Source of the DNA: Dinoroseobacter sp965279125
Lineage (GTDB): Bacteria; Pseudomonadota; Alphaproteobacteria; Rhodobacterales; Rhodobacteraceae
Assembly (NCBI GenBank): GCA_965279125.1
Contig: CBDIHL010000036.1
Coordinates: forward strand, 61,643 to 125,642
DNA length: 64,000 nt
Direction of reading: 5' to 3'
Shown here: one piece after another, positions 27,177 to 35,397 of the stretch
Layout: each line of letters opens with the position of its first letter
Position numbering within the stretch: position 1 is the first letter of the stretch
Notes under the pieces: generated by a model
The model's database searches: none
What the model was told of the DNA's origin: nothing
Seen by the model: only the letters and a program-made list of their open reading frames with translations
Translations under genes and position numbers: made by a program

Positions 27177-28676
27177 CTATATCTCTATTTCGTCTAGGGA
27201 TTTTCCAGAAGCGATATAGTCTTTTACCCAAGCGGGCTGCCTTCCCTTGCCTGTCCAGGTCTGTGAAGGGTCGTCAGGATTCGCAAATTTTGGTGCACTT
27301 GGTAGGTTTGACTCTCGGGTTCTACTAGGTGGGAGGTCTTCAATAGCCAATTGATCCAGAGTTCCACCATCATAAAGGTGTTGCTTCACCCAATTCGGTT
27401 GGCGCCCTCTTCCACTCCAAGTAACTGATGGATTATTCGGGTTTGCGTATCTCGGGTCAGAGCGAGCATCGCTTCTTTCTCGATTTATCGTGGTGAGAGT
27501 TTTCGAAACATACCTTGAGTGCGTGAACCAAATAGGATTGATATCTTTGAGATTTTCTGACGCTTTGCCCTTCAGGACGCCGCGCCGAACCTCTTTGAGC
27601 CATGCATCAAAACGAGGCTCCCCAGTGGTAGTTGTTGAAGGAACCAAACCTGTGACGTCGAAGCCAAGTAACTTCGAGAGCTTTCTTCCGTCATAGAGGG
27701 CATTGCTAAATGCAACTGACTCTTTCGACATTGCAACAGTCAATAATAGAGATCCTGTATCTACGGATTTTACCTTCATATCCATCGAAAGAGAGATTTC
27801 AGAAAGGCGGCTGATAATCTCAACTATGTCCGACCTTTTGGCTTCCAATCGGAGAGCAAGTATCTCTTCTCCGATCCCATCGTCGGCGGCCACACTCCTA
27901 AGAAATGTTTCATCAATATCATCGATGACCTGCAATGCAAATGCCGTTGCATGTGATACCGCCACACATTGTTGAAGATCGTCTGATAGCTTGCCTTCAC
28001 TGCCCTTGCCATCGATTAGATCGGAAATACCCCGGATCATTATGGAAAAAACTTTTAATGGAACCATCGCCGAAAGAAATCCATGTCCCTCGGTCTCACA
28101 CCCCATAATGTCGTCAGATAAATTGCTCTTGAGTTGCTTCCAGACCGGCGAAGCGGTGCTCTTTATTACCTTGTCTCCCGATGCGACTTCTCCAAAGGCA
28201 ACGTGTGCGCTGTTTGGTGATCCATCAATGATCTTGCTCTTCCATGAACCAAAGTCTGCCGCGCTCTTAGCCTCATCTACCAGAACACGATCTGGCAGTT
28301 GAGGAACACCCTTGTATCGCACGCTTTGCTTCTTGATGCTGGCCTGTTCGTAATTCCAGATTTTCGTTGCAACTAGTACGTCGCCGATATCGACATGAGG
28401 CGCTTCTCCTCCGGCGCACCCCAAGTATATTACCAAATCCGGTGCGACTGCTTCCACTACAGGCCCAGCGTTCAGTATCGCTTCAGCTTGGCCTTTGCCG
28501 GTTTCATATAATGCAATCTCGAACGATGTATTGAACGTTAGGCTGTCGATAGGTCGCCAAATGGTGATTTTGTTGCCGCGCTTAGTTCTCTTGAAGCCGC
28601 ATGGCCTTTCGTGAAGATAGGCCTTGACCGCAGCCGTCTCCGTATCCTTAGCCGTGAAAATTAGTGCCCGTTTCAA
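27177..28676 (-). CDS. Nucleoside phosphorylase-like / tandem H-NS DNA-binding fusion protein
   Basis: A 499-residue multidomain protein. Residues 1-250 are a PNP/MTAN-type nucleosidase fold: N-terminal ALIFTAKDTETAAVKAYL, GCAGG (86-90), ASGDKVI (165-171), ETEG (194-197, in place of DMEG) and RGISD (215-219) with the expected catalytic Asp219. Residues 280-345 (TGSLLLTVAMSKESVAF, LSKLLGFDV) resemble the effector-associated domains of bacterial conflict proteins. Two copies, 54 residues apart, of an H-NS/HvrA-type DNA-binding motif end the protein: TWSGRGRQP (419-427) and TWTGKGRQP (473-481). The start is TTG, because an in-frame TAG lies four codons upstream. Lower G+C than its neighbours points to transfer. 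Role inferred: a DNA-tethered nucleosidase, possibly anti-phage. Confidence 0.85.
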   Translation of the reverse strand: MKRALIFTAKDTETAAVKAYLHERPCGFKRTKRGNKITIWRPIDSLTFNTSFEIALYETGKGQAEAILNAGPVVEAVAPDLVIYLGCAGGEAPHVDIGDVLVATKIWNYEQASIKKQSVRYKGVPQLPDRVLVDEAKSAADFGSWKSKIIDGSPNSAHVAFGEVASGDKVIKSTASPVWKQLKSNLSDDIMGCETEGHGFLSAMVPLKVFSIMIRGISDLIDGKGSEGKLSDDLQQCVAVSHATAFALQVIDDIDETFLRSVAADDGIGEEILALRLEAKRSDIVEIISRLSEISLSMDMKVKSVDTGSLLLTVAMSKESVAFSNALYDGRKLSKLLGFDVTGLVPSTTTTGEPRFDAWLKEVRRGVLKGKASENLKDINPIWFTHSRYVSKTLTTINRERSDARSDPRYANPNNPSVTWSGRGRQPNWVKQHLYDGGTLDQLAIEDLPPSRTRESNLPSAPKFANPDDPSQTWTGKGRQPAWVKDYIASGKSLDEIEI

Positions 28677-29049
28677 ATCTGGAACCTATGCCCATTACGT
28701 CTTTTTCTCTTCACGGCAAGAGTTCGCGAAAATCCAAGAGATTTCAACCCTTAGATTGCTGTCACCACAATGACGATGATATATCCTGACTGATAAACGG
28801 TGCAGCCTAAAAAAATGATAATATTCTATACTGAGCTGGCCTCAAGATCGTCAGCAGCCTTACTCAAACGTGAACCGTGCTCAGGATGTATTGCGAAAGA
28901 CGCCCTTACCAGTCGGTGCATCGATGGCAGCTTCGTCCTACGTTGTAGACCTCGATGCAAGGCGCAGCGAACGTCTGCGATCCGCGCTTCAACTTAGAAT
29001 TTGCACAATACCGCATTGGTCAATAACATCTCATCCTTGAAACATCCCT
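28677..29049. other. A+T-rich gap upstream of the island gene
   Basis: 373 bases between the PNP/H-NS start and the PhyH stop. The part near 28740-28850 is strongly A+T rich (runs of A near 28809) and probably contains the promoter of the island gene. Sequence from 28860 to 29030 looks like decayed coding or non-coding DNA; short frames here are not supported. Confidence 0.45.
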
Positions 29050-29766
29050 CTAGACCCCGACCCCACCCCTCGGCACGGCCTTCGCGAACCGTTTGATCTC
29101 CCCCGTCTTGGGATCGCGGATCGGCTCGACCGAATACTGGCACACATAGGCCCGGCGTGGCTTGGCCGTTGTATTGGGCCCGGACCGGTGCAGCGTGAGG
29201 CTTGAGAATGCCACGATGGTGCCGGCCTTGGCGCGCATGGGCAGACCGGGCTCGGGGCCGGTGTAGCCGATGAGCTCGTTCGTCTCGTCTTGCCATTCGT
29301 GGGGCTCGATCCCCGGTTGGGCGTCGAGATCGCGGGGCAGGAGGTAGACGCACCCGTTCTCCTCGGTTGTGTCGTCGAGCGCGATCCAGATGGTTATGTA
29401 GGCGGCGTGCGCGTAGCCCACATAGGCGCCGTCTTGGTGCCACGCGAAGCTCGCACCTTTGCCCGCCCCTTTGACCACGAATTGCTCGTTGAAGAGTTGC
29501 ACGTCGGTGTCGAGGCAGGCGCGGGTGATCGCCTCGATCTTGGGGCCGAGGAGGAAGGCTTCGACGGCTGGGAACTCCTCGTGGCGGTGGGCGAGGAAGC
29601 GGCGCGCGGTGCCGAGGCCGATTTTGTGGGTGGTGTCGCCGCCGTCATCTGTAGGCTCGTCGAGGAGAGTTTGGCAGGCCTCTTGCAGCATGGCCAGCTC
29701 GGCCGGGGACAGGGCGTTCTCGAACACCGCGTGTCCGGTGCGTTGGTAGGTTTGGGCGAGGGTCAT
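29050..29766 (-). CDS. Phytanoyl-CoA dioxygenase (PhyH) family protein
   Basis: A 238-residue non-heme Fe(II)/2-oxoglutarate-dependent oxygenase. The iron ligands are in AWHQDGAYVG (HxD) and the distal LHRSGPN (His), with an Arg about eight residues later (KPRRAY) for 2-oxoglutarate. Substrate is unknown; members act on small metabolites as often as on lipids. GGAG is 8 bases upstream of the ATG. The divergent AraC-type regulator 83 bases away is the likely controller. Confidence 0.9.
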   Translation of the reverse strand: MTLAQTYQRTGHAVFENALSPAELAMLQEACQTLLDEPTDDGGDTTHKIGLGTARRFLAHRHEEFPAVEAFLLGPKIEAITRACLDTDVQLFNEQFVVKGAGKGASFAWHQDGAYVGYAHAAYITIWIALDDTTEENGCVYLLPRDLDAQPGIEPHEWQDETNELIGYTGPEPGLPMRAKAGTIVAFSSLTLHRSGPNTTAKPRRAYVCQYSVEPIRDPKTGEIKRFAKAVPRGGVGV

Positions 29767-29787
29767 GGTAGGCTCCGGTTTCTTTGA

Positions 29788-29833
29788 GCTTTCATTACTA
29801 TGAAGAAATGATCGCTGTCTTTGCGGCTTTCAT
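29788..29833. promoter_or_regulatory. Candidate AraC operator in the PhyH/AraC gap
   Basis: GCTTTCAT occurs twice in direct orientation (29788-29795 and 29826-29833), and TTCAT/ATGAA form an inverted repeat at 29791-29804. The position between two divergent starts suits an activator site. Evidence is only the repeats and the position. Confidence 0.3.
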
Positions 29834-29849
29834 CTATTAGTTTGCGTAA

Positions 29850-30653
29850 ATGACTGATCCCCACCCCATGGTCCAAGCGCCCCCACATGCACGATTGTGG
29901 CGGCGTGAGACCCAGCGGCACCGCGCCTTTCGCCCCTCGGCCCATGCCGAGTTGGTGGTCTTGCATGCGCTGAAAGGCGAGGCGCGGTATGTTATCGGCG
30001 GGCGGGTTTTGCGCTTGCGGGCGGGATCGCTGCTGCTGGCTTGGGCGGGCGAGGCGCATTTTCTGGCGCGTGATACGCCGGAATTTGACATGTGGGTCGG
30101 GCTGATCTCGGATCGGTTCTCGGTGGGGCGGTGTGATCTGCCGCCTGTGGATGGCGGCGGATTGGCGGCGGAGGCGCGGGCGTTGCGGCCGGAGGTGAGC
30201 GCTGGGTTGGCCGGGGTGGCGCAGGCCGTGCAGGATGCGCCGTCGGCGGCGGCTTGGGAGGTTGGCTGTCACTGGTGGTTGATGCAGGCATGGAGCGCTT
30301 GGCAGGCGGCCCCGGAGGCGGGCGGTGTTGCGTTGCATCCGAGTGTGGCGCGCGCGGCCGAAGCCTTGCAGCGCGATCCGACCTTGAGCGCGGTTGCGCT
30401 GGGGCGGATTGCGGGCCTGAGTTCGGGGCGGCTGGGGCAAGTGTTTGCCGCTGAGATGGGCGAGAGTCTTGTGGCGTTTCGCACAAGGCAGAAGCTGCAA
30501 CGGGTGGAGGATTTGGTGGCCGGGCAGGGGATCGATTTGCTGAATGCGAGCCTTGAGGCAGGCTTTGGCAGTTATGCGCAGTTTTTTCGAGCCTATCGCG
30601 GGCGCTATGGTGTGGGGCCGCGCGAGGGTCTCCTAAGAAAGTTAGGGAATTAA
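29850..30653 (+). CDS. AraC-family transcriptional regulator
   Basis: A 267-residue regulator. The N-terminal half (about 1-130) has the cupin-like sensor pattern HALKGEARYVIGGRVLRLRAGSLLL in parts. The C-terminal HTH_18 domain has LGRIAGLSSGRLGQVF (first helix-turn-helix) and ASLEAGFGSYAQFFRAYRGRYGVGPREG (AraC signature, read in parts). Divergent from the PhyH gene, which it probably controls, with the ligand possibly being the oxygenase substrate. The 3' end encodes part of a CCTAAGAAAGTTAGG palindrome. Confidence 0.88.
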   Translation: MTDPHPMVQAPPHARLWRRETQRHRAFRPSAHAELVVLHALKGEARYVIGGRVLRLRAGSLLLAWAGEAHFLARDTPEFDMWVGLISDRFSVGRCDLPPVDGGGLAAEARALRPEVSAGLAGVAQAVQDAPSAAAWEVGCHWWLMQAWSAWQAAPEAGGVALHPSVARAAEALQRDPTLSAVALGRIAGLSSGRLGQVFAAEMGESLVAFRTRQKLQRVEDLVAGQGIDLLNASLEAGFGSYAQFFRAYRGRYGVGPREGLLRKLGN

Positions 30654-30727
30654 CCGTATACTAGGGATTTAGCGTTGATTTTGTTGGCTTTTATCGGTGG
30701 TGGAGGGCCTCTCCTAATAATGTTAGG
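30632..30727. repeat. Two TTAGG-type palindromes after the AraC gene
   Basis: CCTAAGAAAGTTAGG at 30632-30646 overlaps the last codons of the AraC gene, and CCTAATAATGTTAGG is at 30713-30727. They belong to the family also seen at 6134, 6225 and 17352. Confidence 0.6.
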
Positions 30728-30766
30728 CGTGTTGAGAGTCTGTTTAGATTTGGGCGTTGTGCGGGG

Positions 30767-30823
30767 GACATTTTTCGTCCGAAAAAATGTCAGCTTGAGA
30801 ATTTTCGGACGAAAATTCTCAAG
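30767..30823. repeat. Paired palindromes, TTCGTCC/GGACGAA class (copy 2)
   Basis: The first palindrome (30767-30791) has arms GACATTTTTCG and CGAAAAAATGTC around TC with one extra A. The second (30794-30823) has perfect 14-base arms around GA. Joiner is AG. It matches the layout at 6040-6094 and sits between convergent AraC and TRAP genes, just beyond the TRAP operon terminator. Confidence 0.7.
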
Positions 30824-30835
30824 CCTTTGGACATG

Positions 30836-30864
30836 AAAAAAGGGCGCCGTGAAGGACGCCCTTT
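30836..30864 (-). terminator. Intrinsic terminator of the TRAP operon
   Basis: On the minus strand AAAGGGCG (30864-30857) and CGCCCTTT (30846-30839) form an 8-base stem, with CC/GG pairs inside the loop, followed by a run of six T. It lies 21 bases after the DctP stop codon. Confidence 0.85.
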
Positions 30865-30884
30865 CTCAGAAAACCTGACAGGTC

Positions 30885-31949
30885 TTACTGGCTTTCTGCC
30901 GCGCGGATTGCGCTCAGCTCGGCCTCGGCCTCGGCCACAGCGGCGCGCAGCGCTGCAAGGGCCTCCGGACCACCTTCGATGTTGCCTTCGAACCAGCCAT
31001 AGACAGGCTCCGCTGCGGCTTGGAACATGGCTTTCTCTTCGGGGGTTGGCACGTAGATCTCGCCGCCACCTTCGACAAAGTCCGCATAGGCTTGGATCGA
31101 CTTGCGCTTTGGCGACGCAAACGTGGCCTGCTGAAGGGCGGCAAAGCCGTCCAGAACAACCGTCTTCAGCTCAGGCGACAGACCCATGAAACGCTCGTTG
31201 TTCATGAACCACAGCGCACCCATGTAGGAGTGACGATCCAAGGTGAGGAACTGCAGACCGGCTTCTGGGAACTTCATGCCCATGATGTCGGTGATGCCGT
31301 TGGCAGTACCCTGCACAACGCCGGTTTGCAGCGAGGTGAACAGCTCTGGCCATGGGATCGGGGTTGCCGAAGCACCCAGCGAGTTCAGCAGCTGAACGGG
31401 CAGGTCCGCCACGATCGAGCGCATCTGAAGACCTTCCATATCGGCGGGGGTCGAGATGCGGCGCTCGGTATTGGCGAAGTTGCGCCAGCCACCGGTGTTG
31501 CCGATGGTCATCAGACGCAGCGCGCCATCGGAGTCGGCCAGAACGCTTTGCTGCATGTGCTGGATGAACGGCGAGCCATTGGCCAGCGCGGACTCGGCGA
31601 TCCGGTCGTCAGCCATCAGATATGGCAGGTCGAGGACCTGAACGTATGGGAAGATGCCGGAGGTGCCGCCGGAGGTCTGGATCACGATGTCGATGGAGCC
31701 ATCTGCGGTGCCTTGCAGACACTCGGTGCCGTTCGAGCACAGCTGCGTGCCGATGAACAACTCAACCTCGATGGCGCCGTTGGACGCGGCCTCGACGTAG
31801 TCCTTGAACACGATCAGACCGTCATAGTCTTCGTCGTTTTCATTGGAGTTTGCCGTCGCGCGCAGCGTGATGTCCTGCGCGGACGCCGCAAGCGGTGCGC
31901 CGGCAAGGATTGCCGCCACCACGAACGATTTGGTTAGGGTCTTAAGCAT
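30885..31949 (-). CDS. dctP: TRAP transporter solute-binding protein (DctP family)
   Basis: A 354-residue periplasmic binding protein with a signal peptide (cleavage after ASA at about 24). The family block GLQMRSIVADLPVQLLNSLGA (in parts) carries the Arg that normally holds a ligand carboxylate, and LQTGVVQGTANGITDI corresponds to the usual QTGVVDGQENP, with ANG replacing the ENP. Operon partner of DctM and DctQ, and downstream of monooxygenase genes, suggesting the ligand is their organic acid or sulfonate substrate. GGGAGG precedes the ATG by about 10 bases. Confidence 0.92.
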   Translation of the reverse strand: MLKTLTKSFVVAAILAGAPLAASAQDITLRATANSNENDEDYDGLIVFKDYVEAASNGAIEVELFIGTQLCSNGTECLQGTADGSIDIVIQTSGGTSGIFPYVQVLDLPYLMADDRIAESALANGSPFIQHMQQSVLADSDGALRLMTIGNTGGWRNFANTERRISTPADMEGLQMRSIVADLPVQLLNSLGASATPIPWPELFTSLQTGVVQGTANGITDIMGMKFPEAGLQFLTLDRHSYMGALWFMNNERFMGLSPELKTVVLDGFAALQQATFASPKRKSIQAYADFVEGGGEIYVPTPEEKAMFQAAAEPVYGWFEGNIEGGPEALAALRAAVAEAEAELSAIRAAESQ

Positions 31950-31985
31950 TTTGGTAAACCTCCCTTATATGCTTTTTTAGGTCTT

Positions 31986-33296
31986 CTAGTTGGCGAACCC
32001 GGTCAGACGCGGGATCGTCATGGATATGGCGGGAATATAGGTGATCAAGAATATCACGAATATCTCCACCGCAAGGAATGGCAGGATCGCCTTTGCAATC
32101 CGCTCGACTTTTTCGCCCGACACCGAGCTTGCCACAAACAAGACCAGCCCCATGGGCGGCGTGGCAAGGCCCACCGTCAGGTTGACGCTCATGATGATGG
32201 CGAAGTGGATGGGATCAACACCCAGCGAGATGAAGATCGGGCCGAGGATCGGGCCGAGGATGATGATCGCCGGACCTGCATCGAGAAACATGCCAACGAT
32301 GAACAACAGCAGGTTGATCAGGAACAGCAGGATCAGCGGATTGCTGGTCAGCGACAAGATCCACTCGGCCAGAAGCTCGGGCGCATGCGACAGCGACACG
32401 ACCGTTTTGAACGCCATCGCGGCCCCAACCAGCAAGAGAACCACCGCAGATGTGGCAGCGGCTTTGGCCAGTACATCGGGGATTTCCTTCAAAGTCAGCG
32501 TCTTGAGGACAAAGAACCCGATGAAGGTCGCATAGGCCACGGCCACCGCTGCGGCCTCGGTTGGCGTGAACACACCTGCGAGGATACCGCCGAGGATGAT
32601 CACCGGCGTTAGCAGGGGCCAGAACGCCTTGAGGCTGGCCTGTCCCCGCTCGCCCCATGTGGTTTTCTTGGAGGCCACGGGGAAGTCGTATTTATCCGCC
32701 TGGATCTTGATCATGATCATCAGGCCGACGCCGACCATGATGCCCGGCACGATGCCCGCGAGGAACAGCGCTGCCACAGACTCGCCCATCACATAGGCAT
32801 AGATGATCATGATGCCCGAGGGCGGGATGATCGGCCCGATGACCGAGCTTGCCGCCGTGATCGCGGCTGCGAACCGCCGCGTATAGCCTTGCTTTTCCAT
32901 CGCCGGGATCAGCATGGATCCGAGCGCGGAGGTATCGGCCACAGCAGACCCCGAAAGGCCCGCAAACAGCATCGACGACAGCACGTTCACATGGGCCAGA
33001 CCGCCGCGCAGGTGCCCCATCAGGGCTTGCGCGAATTCCACAAGGCGCATGGTGATGCCGCCCCGGTTCATCAACTCGCCCGCCAGCATGAAGAACGGGA
33101 TCGCCATCAGCGGGAAGCTGTCCATGCCGTTATAGACGTTGCGATAGAGCAGCGTGATGTCACGCATGTAGTTGGAATTGCCCTCGGACAGGGCTTGGAT
33201 CCAGATCAGCAGACCGGGGGCGGCGAGCAGCCCGAAGAACACCGGAAGGCCGATCATCAAGAACAGCAGGAAGAGGGGAAGGAACCATATCAGCAT
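31986..33296 (-). CDS. dctM: TRAP transporter large permease (DctM)
   Basis: A 436-residue inner-membrane protein with about 12 helices that carries out sodium-coupled solute import. Typical DctM blocks are FMLAGELMNRGGI, LSSMLFAGLSGSAVADTSALGSMLIPAM, GPIIPPSGIMIIY and LFLINLLLFIVGMFLDAGPAIIIL (in parts). One base separates its ATG from the DctQ stop. Confidence 0.96.
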   Translation of the reverse strand: MLIWFLPLFLLFLMIGLPVFFGLLAAPGLLIWIQALSEGNSNYMRDITLLYRNVYNGMDSFPLMAIPFFMLAGELMNRGGITMRLVEFAQALMGHLRGGLAHVNVLSSMLFAGLSGSAVADTSALGSMLIPAMEKQGYTRRFAAAITAASSVIGPIIPPSGIMIIYAYVMGESVAALFLAGIVPGIMVGVGLMIMIKIQADKYDFPVASKKTTWGERGQASLKAFWPLLTPVIILGGILAGVFTPTEAAAVAVAYATFIGFFVLKTLTLKEIPDVLAKAAATSAVVLLLVGAAMAFKTVVSLSHAPELLAEWILSLTSNPLILLFLINLLLFIVGMFLDAGPAIIILGPILGPIFISLGVDPIHFAIIMSVNLTVGLATPPMGLVLFVASSVSGEKVERIAKAILPFLAVEIFVIFLITYIPAISMTIPRLTGFAN

Positions 33297-33297
33297 G

Positions 33298-33891
33298 TCA
33301 TTCGGCCTCTATCATTGTGTCGCCGGGGATCGGGCGAAGTCGGTCCGCGCCGCCCATCAGGGCGACGATGCTGCGCAAGATCAGCTCGATATTGACGACA
33401 AGCAGCAGGCAGACGCCTACGAAGAGCGACAGGAACATGTAGAACCGCGGCATCCGCTCCCACACGAGCGCGCCGTCCACGAAGCTCGGCAGATAGAGCG
33501 AGGCGGTGGCAAAGCGGCTGCCAAACCCGGTGATCTCGCCGTAGCCGATGTTCACGGCGACCACGAGGACGAGGCCCGCAACCCCCAACAGGAGGATCGC
33601 GATGATAGACCCAAGCGCGCGGGGCAGGGCGAGCAGCACCATGTCGATGGCCACGAACCCGCCGCGCCGGTAGGCCAGCGGGGCCATCAGGCCGGTCATC
33701 CACAGCATGCAGAAGCGCGCGGCCTCATCGGGCCATGTGAGTGCGTTGCCCAGCACGTATCGGAAGAAAACTTGGATGAGGATGGCAACCACCATCATTC
33801 CAATCGCAAAGACCGAAATGGCCTTCCCGACGCTAAGTACCACGTCCAGCAGCACTTGCAGTGGCTTCAACAGCCCCAGCAGAACGCCCAT
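33298..33891 (-). CDS. dctQ: TRAP transporter small permease (DctQ)
   Basis: A 197-residue membrane protein with four helices. The DctQ signature VFFRYVLGNALTWPDEAARFCMLWMT (read in parts; FFRYVLGN...W..E) is near residues 42-68. It pairs with DctM to form the membrane unit. The 87-base gap upstream separates it from the flavin reductase gene, but direction and spacing fit one operon. Confidence 0.94.
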   Translation of the reverse strand: MGVLLGLLKPLQVLLDVVLSVGKAISVFAIGMMVVAILIQVFFRYVLGNALTWPDEAARFCMLWMTGLMAPLAYRRGGFVAIDMVLLALPRALGSIIAILLLGVAGLVLVVAVNIGYGEITGFGSRFATASLYLPSFVDGALVWERMPRFYMFLSLFVGVCLLLVVNIELILRSIVALMGGADRLRPIPGDTMIEAE

Positions 33892-33978
33892 GCGCGTCCC
33901 CTCCCTATGTTTCGGCCCGTTCCCGTGGACCTTTGTTGGTCGCCTTCGGATCTTGTCGCCCGAATGACGTGATGCGCT

Positions 33979-34473
33979 TTAGGTGCGCGACGCGAACCCG
34001 CCGTATTGGCCTTGCGCGAATAGCAGTGGCGTGCCCGGTGCGGTGGCCGCCCGGATGACCTCGCCCACGATGATGGCGTGATCGCCCGCATCGTGTTCAG
34101 CCACCTTGCGGCACTCAAACCGCGCAAGGCAACCTTTTATAACTGGCACGTTCTCGGCCGAGCGATACCAATCGCAGACCGAGAAATCGAAACCGTCCTT
34201 TGCGAAAGCTCCGCCCATCCCCAGCTGGTCTTCCGCCAGCACATGGATTGCGTAGTGCCGCGCGTCGCAAAACGCCGGATAGCGCTTGGAGAACTTGCCG
34301 GGCGACCACAGCACCAGCGCCGGATCCAGCGACACGCTGGCAAAGCTGTTGGCGGTGATCCCGAGCGGGCCTTGGTCGCATTCGCAGGTGATGACGGTCA
34401 CACCGGTGCCGAACTGACCGAGCGCATCGCGAAAGGCGCGCGGATCGGCGCTTGGTTCAAACGTATTGGTCAT
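33979..34473 (-). CDS. Flavin reductase (HpaC/RutF-type)
   Basis: A 164-residue short-chain flavin reductase that supplies reduced FMN or FAD to a partner monooxygenase. Visible blocks are RDALGQFGTGVTVIT, GITANSFASVSLDPALVLW, YAIHVLAEDQ and the C-terminal GDHAIIVGEVIRA and QGQYGGF. ATG 34473 has GGGGA just upstream; an earlier in-frame ATG does not. The partner is most likely the LLM monooxygenase two genes upstream. Confidence 0.92.
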   Translation of the reverse strand: MTNTFEPSADPRAFRDALGQFGTGVTVITCECDQGPLGITANSFASVSLDPALVLWSPGKFSKRYPAFCDARHYAIHVLAEDQLGMGGAFAKDGFDFSVCDWYRSAENVPVIKGCLARFECRKVAEHDAGDHAIIVGEVIRAATAPGTPLLFAQGQYGGFASRT

Positions 34474-34503
34474 AAAATCCCCTGGCTGCATGGACCCATC
34501 CAT

Positions 34504-35397
34504 CTAGGCCACCTCATGCCCTAGGGCGAGGGTGTAAAGCTCGAACCAGCGGGTCCGGGGCATGTCAACGGCGAGCGCGTCGGAGAATTTTTCGATCCGG
34601 CTGATCGTGTTGGTGCCCATGACCGGCATGATCTTGGCCGGATGGCGCAGCAACCACGCGACAGCGACGGAGGCCGCGTCGGTCCCGGTTTCAGCGGCGA
34701 TCTCGTTCATCTTGTCGCGCAGCTGGCTGGTCGATTGCGACATCAAGGTGCCCCCGCCGAGTGGCGACCATGCCATTGGCGAGATGCCATGTTGCTGGTG
34801 AAACGCGACATCGCCGTTGGTCAGGGCCTCATGCGCAATCAGGCTGATCTCGATCTGGTTGGTGCAGAGCTTTGCCTCCATGCCAGATTGCAGCAAGGTC
34901 CAGTCGTGGGGCTTGAAGTTCGACACGCCCACGGCACGGACCTTGCCGCTTGCGATCACCTCGTCGAGGGCCGCACCGGTCTCGGCGTGATCCATCAGCG
35001 GGTCAGGGCGGTGGATGAGCAACAGGTCGATCTTGTCGATATCCATCAGGCGCAACGAGTGATCCACGCTTGCGAGGATATGCGCGCGGCTGGTGTCGTA
35101 GTATTTGCACGGCGCGTCCGAATAGCGACCCGCGGGGGCCACGATATCGCATTTGGTGACGATCTCGATCTTGTCTTTCAGGGCAGGGGCGGCTTTCAGC
35201 GCATTGCCCAGAACCTCCTCCGCCTCGTAGCCACCATAGATGTCGGCTTGGTCCATCGTGGTGATGCCTTGGGCGAGGCAGGCCTCGATCTTCGCCTGCA
35301 CATGGGCGGGCGTGGTGTTGTCGTCATCGCCCAAGCGCCACATGCCGTAGACGATGCGGGACAGCTCAAGGTCATTATTCAGGGATACGCGATCCAT
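34504..35397 (-). CDS. Aldo/keto reductase (YdhF/SmoB-like)
   Basis: A 297-residue NAD(P)H-dependent reductase of the TIM-barrel aldo/keto family. Catalytic Asp and Tyr are in DQADIYGGY, Lys in EIVTKCDI, and His in LLLIHRPDP. NADP-binding blocks NQIEISLIAH and PVMGTNTISRI are present. The segment LELSRIVYGMWR and the end WFELYTLALGHEVA resemble the 6-oxoglucose reductase SmoB of sulfoquinovose desulfonation as I recall it, and the neighbours (LLM monooxygenase, flavin reductase) support that reading. Its ATG abuts the upstream stop (TAA then ATG). Confidence 0.88.
   Translation of the reverse strand: MDRVSLNNDLELSRIVYGMWRLGDDDNTTPAHVQAKIEACLAQGITTMDQADIYGGYEAEEVLGNALKAAPALKDKIEIVTKCDIVAPAGRYSDAPCKYYDTSRAHILASVDHSLRLMDIDKIDLLLIHRPDPLMDHAETGAALDEVIASGKVRAVGVSNFKPHDWTLLQSGMEAKLCTNQIEISLIAHEALTNGDVAFHQQHGISPMAWSPLGGGTLMSQSTSQLRDKMNEIAAETGTDAASVAVAWLLRHPAKIMPVMGTNTISRIEKFSDALAVDMPRTRWFELYTLALGHEVA

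Noticed and set aside
26936..27328. 130-codon plus-strand frame at the island edge
   Set aside because: Overlaps the 3' part of the PNP/H-NS gene in antisense, with no ribosome site and no known motif.
29394..29648. Ala/Ser/Thr/Pro-rich small frame inside the PhyH gene
   Set aside because: A shifted-frame shadow of the PhyH coding sequence.
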